A stretch of 6,455 bases of DNA from Spirochaetales bacterium (GCA_017962865.1 JAGCUM010000098.1:1-6455); one strand, 5' to 3'. Shown: positions 1-6,160, numbered from the stretch's first letter. Program-made: numbers and translations. The notes: generated by a model from the letters alone, not told the origin.

Positions 1-532
1 CCTCGGGCATCATGATTCCTGCATCATCACAGATTGAAACACTCGTCGCCCCACTCTCCTTCGCGGCAAGACAAGCCTGAATTAGGAAGGAAACATCGCT
101 TCTCGTGGCATCGAGGGCCTCGAACTCCACATCCTCACACATGGACCTGGCAGCACTGACAAGCTCCGTGATGCGCTCGAGCATCTTGGGAGCCTTGAGG
201 CGGTACATGTATTCCATCTGGACCGTGGAAACCGGAAGGCTTACGATCAGACGGGATCTGGATGCACCCTTCACGCAATCGGCTGCAAGACGGATATCCT
301 CCGCAGTCACCCCGGCCGGAACGGCAACGACAGCGCCGCTGACGGATTGGGCTATGGTCTGGAAGATTATCGCATCCTCCTTGGGACTCTTGAGGGCCGG
401 AAGCTCTATCACATCCGCCCCATAACGGTCGATACCGATGGCAATGGCCAGTTTTTCTCTGAAAAGAAGTCCTCTGGACCCGTTTTCGGAAAGTTTTCTG
501 AGAGTGCTGTCAATTACCGAGATTTTTCTCAT
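1..532 (-). CDS. LeuA/HMGL-like TIM-barrel protein, divergent active site (3' end beyond window)
   Basis: The start is ATG at 532, with AAGGA at 540-544 seven bases upstream. 177 codons are open to the left edge, so the C-terminal part is missing. The N-terminus reads like the pyruvate carboxyltransferase (HMGL-like) barrel of 2-isopropylmalate, citramalate and homocitrate synthases: DSTLR at residues 8-12, GADVIEL at 38-44, a VQMEY segment at 104-108, FEALDATRSD at 137-146 and GATSVSICDDAG at 161-172. Those enzymes condense acetyl-CoA with a 2-oxo acid. Several key positions differ from the family pattern as I know it. The Asp after the first-strand Arg (DTTLRDG) is Lys13, the usual His of the HMEY segment is Gln105, the Glu of AEDA is Leu140, and the Thr of PDTVG is Asp170. 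The HxH metal motif would lie outside the window. The gene is 12 nt downstream of the CBS/ACT gene and is probably co-transcribed with it. The family is fairly secure; the reaction, if any, is unknown. Confidence 0.8.
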   Translation of the reverse strand, partial: MRKISVIDSTLRKLSENGSRGLLFREKLAIAIGIDRYGADVIELPALKSPKEDAIIFQTIAQSVSGAVVAVPAGVTAEDIRLAADCVKGASRSRLIVSLPVSTVQMEYMYRLKAPKMLERITELVSAARSMCEDVEFEALDATRSDVSFLIQACLAAKESGATSVSICDDAGIMMPE

Positions 533-544
533 ATTGATGTCCTT

Positions 545-1186
545 TTATACGGTTCTGATGTCGAGGCTCTTGGCTACCGGTTCCAGAACACTGCGTACCT
601 GCTCCTCGGTTGCGTTGCCGAGCTTGAAGGTCAGAACCCTGAGATCAGGCGAAGGTCCTTCGAGCGTGCCGAGAGAGATGATGTTGATACCGGCGCTGGC
701 GAACTTCTCCGAGAGATTCGATACCACACCGACCTTATCCTCCACCAGGGCCTCGACTCTGATTCCCGGATACTTGTCACCGAGCATTTCCAGAAGAATC
801 TTGAGCAGATTGCTCTTGGAAACGATACCGACAAGGTATCCGTCCTCCATCACGGGAAGGCAGGAAAGGTCGTTCTGTGCCATGAGCTTCACCGCTTCCT
901 CGATCGTAGTATCCTTGGTGATTGTCAGAGGATTGCGGCTCATGATGTTCTTTACCTTGAGCCTGGACAGAAGATAGTTGATCTCATAGGCACTGAGAGT
1001 CGATGCCGGAGACGGAGCTGCAAGAAGGATGTCCTTCTCGGAGATAACACCGACGAGGTGTTTGTCGTCATCAAGAACCGGCATCCTGTGGATCTTTTCG
1101 GACTTCATCTTTGCCGAAGCTTCGGAAATGCTCATGTCCGGAGTGGCTGTAATCGGATTCTTCCTCATCCTATCTGCTATGATCAT
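545..1186 (-). CDS. CBS-CBS-ACT domain protein (AcuB-like putative sensor/regulator)
   Basis: This 213-residue cytoplasmic protein has no signal peptide or membrane segment. Two CBS domains occupy about residues 7-57 (repeat core HRMPVLDDD..LVGVISEKD) and 80-131 (core SCLPVMEDGYLVGIVSKSN). A C-terminal ACT domain follows from about 141 to 213 (IRVEALVEDKVGVVSNLSEKF, then a GINIISL strand). CBS pairs usually bind adenine nucleotides and ACT domains usually bind amino acids. The order and length match the AcuB family (about 214 residues in Bacillus), whose molecular role is poorly understood. The start ATG at 1186 has GGAGG at 1193-1197, six bases upstream. It begins 28 nt after livF and ends 12 nt before the leuA-like gene, so it very likely belongs to the liv transcript. 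I infer a role in sensing amino acid or energy state for this locus. It has no DNA-binding or catalytic domain, so it would act through a partner. I leave the symbol blank because acetoin metabolism is not visible here. Confidence 0.9.
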   Translation of the reverse strand: MIIADRMRKNPITATPDMSISEASAKMKSEKIHRMPVLDDDKHLVGVISEKDILLAAPSPASTLSAYEINYLLSRLKVKNIMSRNPLTITKDTTIEEAVKLMAQNDLSCLPVMEDGYLVGIVSKSNLLKILLEMLGDKYPGIRVEALVEDKVGVVSNLSEKFASAGINIISLGTLEGPSPDLRVLTFKLGNATEEQVRSVLEPVAKSLDIRTV

Positions 1187-1214
1187 TTTGTTCCTCCAAC
1201 TATATTTACGTTAA

Positions 1215-1925
1215 TCAGGCACCCAAATATGCCTTCTTGATATCGGGATCCGAAATGAGATCCGAACCCCGTCCTGTCTTTACGATTTTACCTGTCTCAA
1301 GCACATATGCCCTGTCTGCGATCGACAGTGCCGCCTGAGCGTTCTGCTCTACCAGAAGGATAGTCGAACCGGCTTTGTGCAGGTCCGCTATGATCTCGAA
1401 GATCAGATCGACCAGAAGCGGCGCAAGACCCATCGATGGCTCGTCCAGCATCATCAGCTTGGGTTTTGCCATCAGGGCCCGTCCCATCGCCAGCATCTGC
1501 TGCTCGCCGCCCGAGAGGGTTCCGCCTATCTGCGTGCGTCTTTCGCGGAGCCTCGGGAACAGTTCATAGACCTGCTCCCTGCTGGCCTTGATCTCCGACT
1601 TGGGTCTGGTGTAGGCACCCATCTCGAGGTTTTCCTCAACTGTCAGACCGAGGAATATTCTTCTTCCTTCGGGGACCATCACAAGGCCCTGGGAGACGAT
1701 CTTGTTCGGGGATGTCTTGGTGATGGACGAATCCAGGAACTTTATGTCGCCCGTCTTGGACCTCAGAAGACCCGAAACGGTATTCAGGGTCGTGGACTTG
1801 CCGGCGCCGTTGGCTCCGATGAGGGTCACGATCTCCCCTTCGTCCACGTGGAACGAGATGTCCTTGATCGCGTGGATTGCACCGTAGAAGACGTTGATTT
1901 CATTCACATCAAGTATTCTTGCCAT
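1215..1925 (-). CDS. livF: Branched-chain amino acid ABC transporter ATP-binding protein LivF
   Basis: This 236-residue protein is one of the two cytoplasmic ATPases that drive the LIV importer. It shows Walker A GANGAGKS at residues 37-44, the LivF-type VPEGRRIF segment at 84-91 where other ABC proteins have the Q-loop, the signature LSGGEQQ at 137-143, and Walker B LMMLDE at 157-162. It has Gln194 (LVEQN) at the switch-histidine position. The VPEGR and VEQN features are typical of LivF and separate it from LivG. The start is ATG at 1925: GGAGG at 1933-1937 is seven bases upstream, and the protein begins MARILDVNEI as expected. The open frame continues upstream to 2012, but that extension lies inside livG and does not resemble the family. 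The gene starts one base after the livG stop and its ribosome site lies within livG, so translation is probably coupled. The stop is TGA at 1215-1217. Confidence 0.96.
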   Translation of the reverse strand: MARILDVNEINVFYGAIHAIKDISFHVDEGEIVTLIGANGAGKSTTLNTVSGLLRSKTGDIKFLDSSITKTSPNKIVSQGLVMVPEGRRIFLGLTVEENLEMGAYTRPKSEIKASREQVYELFPRLRERRTQIGGTLSGGEQQMLAMGRALMAKPKLMMLDEPSMGLAPLLVDLIFEIIADLHKAGSTILLVEQNAQAALSIADRAYVLETGKIVKTGRGSDLISDPDIKKAYLGA

Positions 1926-1926
1926 G

Positions 1927-2697
1927 TCAGTCCCTCCTCTTTCCAAGGTAGGCCTCGATGACCACCGGGTTCTTCTGTATCTCCTCGGGTGTTCCCTGGG
2001 CGATGACCTCACCGAAGTTCAGGACCGTGATCTTCTCGCAGATTCCCATGACCAGGCTCATGTCGTGCTCGATCAGAAGGATTGCGATGTGGAAGGAGTC
2101 GCGGATCTTGCCTATGGTCTCCATCAGGTTCTCGGTCTCGGCAGGGTTCATTCCTGCAGCAGGCTCGTCCAGAAGCAGGAGCTTCGGACTGGTCGCAAGG
2201 GCCCTGATTATCTCGAGTCTGCGCTGGGATCCGTAGGGAAGATTACCTGCAATCTCATCGGCCTGGTCCTGCATATTGAATACCCGCAGGAGCTCCAATG
2301 CTTTGTTTTTTGCAGCTTTCTCTTCTTTCCAGTACCTCGGAAGCCTCAGAAGGGCCTCTGCTATCGAGTAGTGCATCCTGGTATTGAAACTGTTCATAAC
2401 GTTGTCCAGAACGCTCATGTCCTTGAATAGTCTGATGTTCTGGAAGGTCCTTGCTATTCCCTCGTGGTTGCGTGCAACCGTGCTCATTCCGGCAAGGTCC
2501 TTTTCGCACAGCGTGATTACTCCGCTGGTCGGGGTATAGACACCGGTCAGAAGGTTGAAGACCGTTGTCTTTCCGGCTCCGTTGGGGCCGATCAGTCCGA
2601 CGATCTCGTTCTCGTTGACCTCGATGTTGAAGTCGCTTACTGCTGCAAGTCCTCCGAATACCACACGGAGGTGTTCGCATCTGAGTACGTTGCTCAT
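1927..2697 (-). CDS. livG: Branched-chain amino acid ABC transporter ATP-binding protein LivG
   Basis: This 256-residue protein is the second ATPase of the importer and pairs with LivF under the LivHM channel. The motifs in order are Walker A GPNGAGKT at residues 37-44, Q-loop Gln86 in ARTFQNIRLF, signature LPYGSQRR at 153-160 (the LivG-type variant of LSGGQ), Walker B LLLLDEP at 173-179 followed by AAGMNP, and switch His211 in IEHDM. The long insert between the Q-loop and the signature and the C-terminal VIEAYLG are usual for LivG. ATG at 2697 overlaps the livM stop as ATGA. A strong ribosome site (AGGAGGTGA, 2702-2710) lies within the last codons of livM, seven bases before the start counting from GGAGG. 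Nothing appears truncated, and all catalytic motifs are present. Confidence 0.96.
   Translation of the reverse strand: MSNVLRCEHLRVVFGGLAAVSDFNIEVNENEIVGLIGPNGAGKTTVFNLLTGVYTPTSGVITLCEKDLAGMSTVARNHEGIARTFQNIRLFKDMSVLDNVMNSFNTRMHYSIAEALLRLPRYWKEEKAAKNKALELLRVFNMQDQADEIAGNLPYGSQRRLEIIRALATSPKLLLLDEPAAGMNPAETENLMETIGKIRDSFHIAILLIEHDMSLVMGICEKITVLNFGEVIAQGTPEEIQKNPVVIEAYLGKRRD
1933..1937 (-). promoter_or_regulatory. Ribosome binding site that fixes the livF start
   Basis: GGAGG on the minus strand lies within the last codons of livG, seven bases before ATG at 1925. It supports the 236-residue LivF rather than the longer open frame beginning at 2012. Confidence 0.85.
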
Positions 2698-3764
2698 CCC
2701 TTCACCTCCTCTGCACTCTCAGCGGTATCGGCTTTTCTGCGGCCTCCGCGAAGTCGGTTGATTATCTTCTCCAGAGTTTTACCCATGGATAAGTCGTAGG
2801 TTCCCATAAGTCCCTTGGGTCTGAAGAGCATCATCAGGACCAGTGCAAGGGAGTAGACCACCATACGGTAGTCGCTGAAGGATCTCAGAAGCTCCGGCAG
2901 AGCTGTAAGGACAACAGCGGAAATCACGGAGCCGAGCATCGAACCCATGCCTCCGAGAACCACCATTACCAGGATCTCGATGGACTTCATGAACTTGAAG
3001 GTCGACGGATAGAGGCTTCCGATATAGCCTGCGTAGAGGCTGCCTGCAACGCCTGCCAGCATTGCGGAGAACACGAAGGCCGCTGTCTTGTAGAACGTCG
3101 TGTTGATACCGACGCTCTCGGCGGCTATCTCGTTGTCCCTGATGGAAAGCACTGCCCTTCCATGGCGGCTCTTCATGAATACGTGGATCAAGAAGAGGCA
3201 GATCACGGTGAATACGAAAATCACGTTAAGGCTGGTGAACTTGGGAATTCTTGCCAGTCCGGATGCTCCGTATGTGAACTTGAAGCCCAGAACCGAGTCG
3301 ATGTTCGTAAGAACTACCCTGATGATTTCACCGAAACCCAGGGTGATGATTGCAAGATAGTCACCCTTGAGCCTCAAAGCCGGGATTCCTATCAGAAGTC
3401 CGAAGATTCCCGCAACCAAAGCGGAAACAAGGACGGCGATTATTATGTAGGGAATCACTGCGGCATGGTTGCCCGCCCTGAGAAGCGTCGCAGCAGGAGT
3501 GCTCTTCATGAAGATGGCTCCCGCATAGGCGCCCACTGCCATGAAACCGGCATGGCCGAGCGGAAGCTGTCCCAGATATCCGCACACCACGTTGAGGCTG
3601 GTGGCCAGGATGACATTGATTCCTATCGTTATCAGAATTCCCCTGTAGTACTCCCCTTTCAGACCGGAAGTGGCCACGAACAGGGTCAGAAGTGCCCAGA
3701 GGACAATTGTCAGAACAGTATTGATTGTATACCTGATCGGGGTGGAAAGCTTTGTTTTCTTCAT
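2694..3764 (-). CDS. livM: Branched-chain amino acid ABC transporter permease LivM
   Basis: This 356-residue inner-membrane permease of the LIV importer probably forms a heterodimeric channel with LivH. Hydrophobic segments lie roughly at 13-31, 42-62, 102-125, 180-197, 228-248, 262-285 and 298-313, with shorter ones between. Family marks are GYLGQLPLGHAGFMAVGAYAG starting at 62, the cytoplasmic coupling region GRAVLSIRDNEIAAESVGIN at 202-221 (contacts the ATPases), GGMGSMLGS at 271-279, and FRPKGLMG at 314-321. A polar, charged cytoplasmic tail of about 30 residues (residues 325-356, rich in Lys, Arg and Glu) follows the last helix. ATG at 3764 follows livH by 13 nt and has AGGGGG at 3771-3776, six bases upstream. 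The stop overlaps the livG start by four bases. Confidence 0.95.
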   Translation of the reverse strand: MKKTKLSTPIRYTINTVLTIVLWALLTLFVATSGLKGEYYRGILITIGINVILATSLNVVCGYLGQLPLGHAGFMAVGAYAGAIFMKSTPAATLLRAGNHAAVIPYIIIAVLVSALVAGIFGLLIGIPALRLKGDYLAIITLGFGEIIRVVLTNIDSVLGFKFTYGASGLARIPKFTSLNVIFVFTVICLFLIHVFMKSRHGRAVLSIRDNEIAAESVGINTTFYKTAAFVFSAMLAGVAGSLYAGYIGSLYPSTFKFMKSIEILVMVVLGGMGSMLGSVISAVVLTALPELLRSFSDYRMVVYSLALVLMMLFRPKGLMGTYDLSMGKTLEKIINRLRGGRRKADTAESAEEVKG

Positions 3765-3777
3765 GCTCTGCCCCCTA

Positions 3778-4659
3778 TCAGACCTTCTCCTGCATCTTCT
3801 TGCCCAAGAATCCCGTGGGCTTGAAGAGCAGTACTATAATCAGAACCAGGAACACGGCCGCATCCTTCCACATGGAGAATCCTGCAGCTGCGACCAGAGC
3901 CTCGAGGACTCCGATGGTAAAGCCTCCGATCATGGCACCGGGAATGGAGCCGATTCCGCCGAGAACGGCGGCTACGAAGGCCTTGATACCGAGCATCGAG
4001 CCCATCGTGGGGCTTGCCTGGGTATAGGCTGCAAGGTAGAGCACCGATCCTATTCCGGCCAGTGCGCTTCCGATTGCGAATGTCATGCTGATTGTCCTGT
4101 TCAGCGAGATTCCCATCAGCTGTGCAGCACCCATGTCCTCGGAAACGGCTCTCATGGCCTTTCCCGCCTTGGTCTTGTTTACCACGAACCAGAGCAGGAC
4201 CATGATGATCAGCGAGACGACAATGGTAACGATTGCGGTGTAGCTGACGTTCACCCTACCCACCATCACGCTTCCGGTGATCAGCGGGTCCATGCTCTTC
4301 TGGTCTGCACCGAACACAAGCTGGGCGCCGTTCTCAAGCAGGAACGACACACCGATGGCCGTAATCAGCAGCGAGAGCCTCGGAGCACTTCTGAGAGGCG
4401 TGTATGCGACCTTCTCCACCGTCACACCCAGCAAGGTACTTACCCCTATTGCCAGGATTATGGCAACGACCGGCGGCAGGGCAAACGAGGCAATGGCATA
4501 GTAGACCATGTATGCCCCGACCATGATGATGTCTCCATGGGCGAAATTCAAAAGCTTAATGATTCCGTAGACCATGCTGTATCCGAGTGCCACGAGAGCA
4601 TAGACGGAACCGGTCTGAAGACCGTTAATCAGCTGGGCTATCAACAAAGAAAACGTCAT
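3778..4659 (-). CDS. livH: Branched-chain amino acid ABC transporter permease LivH
   Basis: This 293-residue inner-membrane permease is the partner of LivM. The N-terminus (LINGLQTGSVYALVALGYSM, residues 10-29) and the NFAHGD motif at 38-43 are characteristic of LivH. Other marks are GKAMRAVSEDMGAAQLMGIS at 166-185 (the loop that contacts the ATPases), LGGIGSIPGA at 233-242 and FKPTGFLG at 279-286. Hydrophobic segments sit at about 12-31, 44-60, 62-82, 95-116, 139-160, 192-212, 225-253 and 267-280. It is the first gene after the livK-livH intercistronic hairpin. The only ribosome site I see is GGAG at 4671-4674, eleven bases before the ATG, which is longer than for its neighbours. No in-frame alternative start fits better, and the N-terminus aligns with the family. 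Confidence 0.95.
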   Translation of the reverse strand: MTFSLLIAQLINGLQTGSVYALVALGYSMVYGIIKLLNFAHGDIIMVGAYMVYYAIASFALPPVVAIILAIGVSTLLGVTVEKVAYTPLRSAPRLSLLITAIGVSFLLENGAQLVFGADQKSMDPLITGSVMVGRVNVSYTAIVTIVVSLIIMVLLWFVVNKTKAGKAMRAVSEDMGAAQLMGISLNRTISMTFAIGSALAGIGSVLYLAAYTQASPTMGSMLGIKAFVAAVLGGIGSIPGAMIGGFTIGVLEALVAAAGFSMWKDAAVFLVLIIVLLFKPTGFLGKKMQEKV

Positions 4660-4670
4660 GCCTAAAGAAT

Positions 4671-4674
4671 CTCC
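4671..4674 (-). promoter_or_regulatory. Weakly spaced ribosome binding site of livH
   Basis: The minus strand reads GGAG, then 11 bases, then the livH ATG. The other genes of this operon have purine-rich sites 6-7 bases from the start. The long spacing may lower livH initiation and, through coupling, the level of the membrane complex relative to LivK. This is inference from spacing only. Confidence 0.45.
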
Positions 4675-4694
4675 AATAGAATAACTTACAACAA

Positions 4695-4723
4695 TTTATA
4701 ATTATATACGCAAAAGGACGCAA
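4695..4723 (-). promoter_or_regulatory. Possible secondary promoter in front of livH
   Basis: On the minus strand TTGCGT (4723-4718) is followed after 17 bases by TATAAA (4700-4695). A perfect TATAAT also occurs at 4706-4701, though its only upstream partner, TTACTT (4727-4722), is 15 bases away. The -35 element matches the consensus poorly and lies inside the 3' arm of the terminator-like hairpin. The region is AT-rich, so chance matches to a -10 box are likely. It would supply livHMGF independently of livK if real. Confidence 0.22.
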
Positions 4724-4741
4724 GTAACCCTGCGTCCTTTT
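4712..4741 (-). terminator. Intercistronic terminator-like hairpin between livK and livH
   Basis: AAAAGGACGCA (4712-4722) and TGCGTCCTTTT (4731-4741) are perfect reverse complements. They give an 11-bp stem with a 7-bp core (GGACGCA/TGCGTCC) and an 8-base loop. Read in the liv direction, the core is followed by only four T before GCG, so termination is probably partial. Read on the plus strand, the stem ends in six T. It lies 24 nt past the livK stop. The usual reading is a leaky terminator or 3'-stabilising hairpin that makes livK mRNA more abundant than livHMGF. Confidence 0.75.
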
Positions 4742-4765
4742 TTCACGTTTTCAGGTGTTTTGTTA

Positions 4766-5953
4766 TCAGAAGAACTCGTCGAACAGCTCTGCACCGCCGG
4801 CGATCTTGATGATTGCAACACTCTTGATCGGGTCGTTTGTCTCGTTGAAGGTATAGCTTCCGGTGATACCCTCGAAGGCATCCATGGCCTTGATGGCATC
4901 GATGACGGCCTGCTTGTACTCAGCGGAACCGGCCTTCAGACCCTTGGCCTCGGCGGCCTTGAGACCCTCAGCCATAATCAGGGCTGCATCCCATGCCAAC
5001 GGAGCGAACATGTTGGGGACTTCCTCGTTGAACTTTGCCTGGTAATCGGCCTCGTATTGAGCAACGGAAGGTGTTCCGGGTGCATAACCGGACATGTAGA
5101 TGGTTCCCTCGAGGTCAGCTGCGCTTGCATAGTTCTTGACTGAACCGAAACCGTCTCCGCCGATGATCTTGGCGTTGCAGCCTGCTGCTCTCAGTGCAGT
5201 GATGGCTCTTCCTGCCTCACCGTAGTAGATCGGCATGAGCACGACATCCGGATTGGCTGCTGCGATGTTTGTCATCTGTGCCTTGTAGTCGACATCGCCT
5301 GTTGCGAAAGCTTCCTTGGCAACGACCTTGAGGCCGCACTCGTCAAGCTGGCTCTCGACACCCTGTACGATGGCCTCCGAATAGTCGGAACCGTTCTCGT
5401 AGAAGATTGCGATTGTCTTTGCGCCGTACGTCTGTGCTGCATACTGAGCCATCTTCTCGCCCTGGAACGGATCGAGGAAGCAGGAGCGGAAGACGTTTGT
5501 CTTGACTTCTGAGTTCGGATCATCCGGATCCATGACTGTGAGTTTCGGGTTGGTGGCTGATGCAGAAATCTGCGGCATGTTGTCGTCATATGTGACATCG
5601 GAGAGAGCGATCGAAGCACCGGAAAGGACGGAACCGATGATTGCGGTGGCACCGTTGGCCTTTGCCAGGTTGTATGCGTTGATGGACTCTGTTCCGTCAG
5701 CCTTGTCATCGTACTCGAGGAGCTTGACCTGCTTGCCGTTGATACCGCCGGCAGCATTCAGCTGTTCAAAGAACATGGCAACGGAGTTGCGAACGGGAAC
5801 ACCGTACATGGCGTAGTCACCGGTGGTGTTTCCGATGAATGCTATGGTGATGGTCTCGGATGCTGCACTTGATGCACCCTCACTGGATCCGCCTGCGAAT
5901 ACGGGGATGGCCATCAGAGCAAGAACCAGAACAAAAAGTAATGCTTTCTTCAT
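4766..5953 (-). CDS. livK: Periplasmic branched-chain amino acid-binding protein LivK-like
   Basis: This 395-residue type I periplasmic binding protein is the substrate receptor of the importer. The signal peptide is MKK, a hydrophobic core (residues 4-18) and VFA^GG, with predicted signal peptidase I cleavage after Ala20. A GGSSEGASSA linker follows. There is no lipobox Cys, so it is probably soluble in the periplasm. The mature fold starts at ETITIAFIGNTTGDYAMYG (33-51). Ligand-pocket landmarks are GSVLSGASIALSD (107-119) and SASATNPKLT (130-139), plus YENGSDYSEA (185-194) and GGDGFGS (265-271). The start at 5953 is preferred over an upstream in-frame ATG at 5998, because GGGAGA lies seven bases before it and the signal peptide begins there. 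The gene ends TGA immediately followed by TAA. It is first in the operon behind its own promoter candidate. Substrate may be Leu/Ile/Val or a related compound; the family also includes amide and urea binders, so specificity is uncertain. Confidence 0.93.
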   Translation of the reverse strand: MKKALLFVLVLALMAIPVFAGGSSEGASSAASETITIAFIGNTTGDYAMYGVPVRNSVAMFFEQLNAAGGINGKQVKLLEYDDKADGTESINAYNLAKANGATAIIGSVLSGASIALSDVTYDDNMPQISASATNPKLTVMDPDDPNSEVKTNVFRSCFLDPFQGEKMAQYAAQTYGAKTIAIFYENGSDYSEAIVQGVESQLDECGLKVVAKEAFATGDVDYKAQMTNIAAANPDVVLMPIYYGEAGRAITALRAAGCNAKIIGGDGFGSVKNYASAADLEGTIYMSGYAPGTPSVAQYEADYQAKFNEEVPNMFAPLAWDAALIMAEGLKAAEAKGLKAGSAEYKQAVIDAIKAMDAFEGITGSYTFNETNDPIKSVAIIKIAGGAELFDEFF

Positions 5954-5960
5954 AAGTTTC

Positions 5961-5966
5961 TCTCCC
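5961..5966 (-). promoter_or_regulatory. Ribosome binding site that fixes the livK start
   Basis: GGGAGA on the minus strand lies seven bases before the ATG at 5953. It is the best site in the leader. It rules out the in-frame ATG at 5998, which would put fifteen non-hydrophobic residues ahead of the signal peptide and would fall inside the predicted -10 box. Confidence 0.8.
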
Positions 5967-5997
5967 TTTAATGTATTTAGAGTGTAGTTTTGCGACA

Positions 5998-6027
5998 ATA
6001 ATACATCCGTTTGGTATTTTTATGCAA
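5998..6027 (-). promoter_or_regulatory. Predicted sigma-70 promoter of livK and the liv operon
   Basis: The minus strand shows TTGCAT (6027-6022), an 18-base spacer and TATTAT (6003-5998). The -10 box matches five of six consensus bases; the -35 box begins TTG. Transcription would start near 5991, giving a leader of about 38 nt that ends in the livK ribosome site. A run of T and A just upstream (6030-6050) could act as an UP-like AT-rich element. I see no clear operator or riboswitch within this short leader. Confidence 0.6.
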
Positions 6028-6078
6028 TATTTTCCTATAAAAAACTGAAAACTTATTCCTGAACCGAAGCCCGAAGAA

Positions 6079-6139
6079 TGCCTGATGCTCTTGTTTCAGA
6101 GGCCGGAACTTGTTAATATATGGCGATTTCCATCAGGCA
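6079..6139 (+). repeat. 9-bp inverted repeat in the livK-metN intergenic region
   Basis: TGCCTGATG (6079-6087) and CATCAGGCA (6131-6139) are exact reverse complements separated by 43 nt. Immediately inside the left arm is a small hairpin, CTCT (6088-6091) with AGAG (6098-6101). The right arm shares GGCA (6136-6139) with a second hairpin next to the metN ribosome site. The arms could be RNA pairing partners in a long metN leader, or two half-sites for a regulator if transcription begins at the closer promoter. Confidence 0.5.
6091..6119 (+). promoter_or_regulatory. Weak promoter candidate for metN
   Basis: TTGTTT (6091-6096), a 17-base spacer and TAATAT (6114-6119) precede metN, with a likely start near 6126. 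The match is modest (3/6 and 4/6). A second option is TTGGTA (6011-6016) with TATAAA (6036-6041) at a poor 19-base spacing, which would give a leader of about 113 nt. The choice matters because only the longer transcript would contain both arms of the 9-bp inverted repeat. Confidence 0.35.
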
Positions 6140-6148
6140 CTTTGTGCC
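6136..6148 (+). promoter_or_regulatory. Small hairpin directly upstream of the metN ribosome binding site
   Basis: GGCAC (6136-6140), loop TTT, and GTGCC (6144-6148) form a 5-bp stem that ends two bases before the AGGAG at 6151-6155. It is too short and lacks a T-tract, so it is not a terminator. It competes for GGCA with the right arm of the 9-bp inverted repeat. Confidence 0.45.
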
Positions 6149-6160
6149 ATAGGAGCAGAT

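Noticed and set aside
347..1240. Plus-strand open frame (297 codons) opposite the CBS/ACT gene and the LeuA-like start
   Set aside because: It covers genes with recognisable domains on the other strand, has no convincing ribosome site, and its translation matches nothing I recognise.
1215..1925. LivF lacking the Q-loop Gln and switch His as a sign of an inactive ATPase
   Set aside because: VPEGR and VEQN at these positions are normal for LivF proteins, so they are not evidence of inactivation.
1926..2012. N-terminal extension of LivF to an ATG at 2012
   Set aside because: The added 29 residues are Arg-rich and overlap livG in another frame. ATG at 1925 has an excellent ribosome site and the expected family N-terminus.
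3670..4665. Long plus-strand open frame (331 codons) opposite livH and the start of livM
   Set aside because: It is antisense to clearly recognisable permease genes. Its translation is rich in His, Gln, Gly and Asp with no family resemblance, so it is a codon-bias shadow.
6064..6076. Short direct repeat CCGAAG / CCGAAG in the intergenic region
   Set aside because: Two 6-base copies one base apart are easily expected by chance and have no associated symmetry or motif.
6079..6150. SAM-I (S-box) riboswitch upstream of metN
   Set aside because: A CTCTT...AGAGG stretch resembles part of the S-box, and metN is a plausible target. However, the conserved GAAACC and CCGGCAACC core segments are absent and there is no terminator or expression platform of the usual kind.
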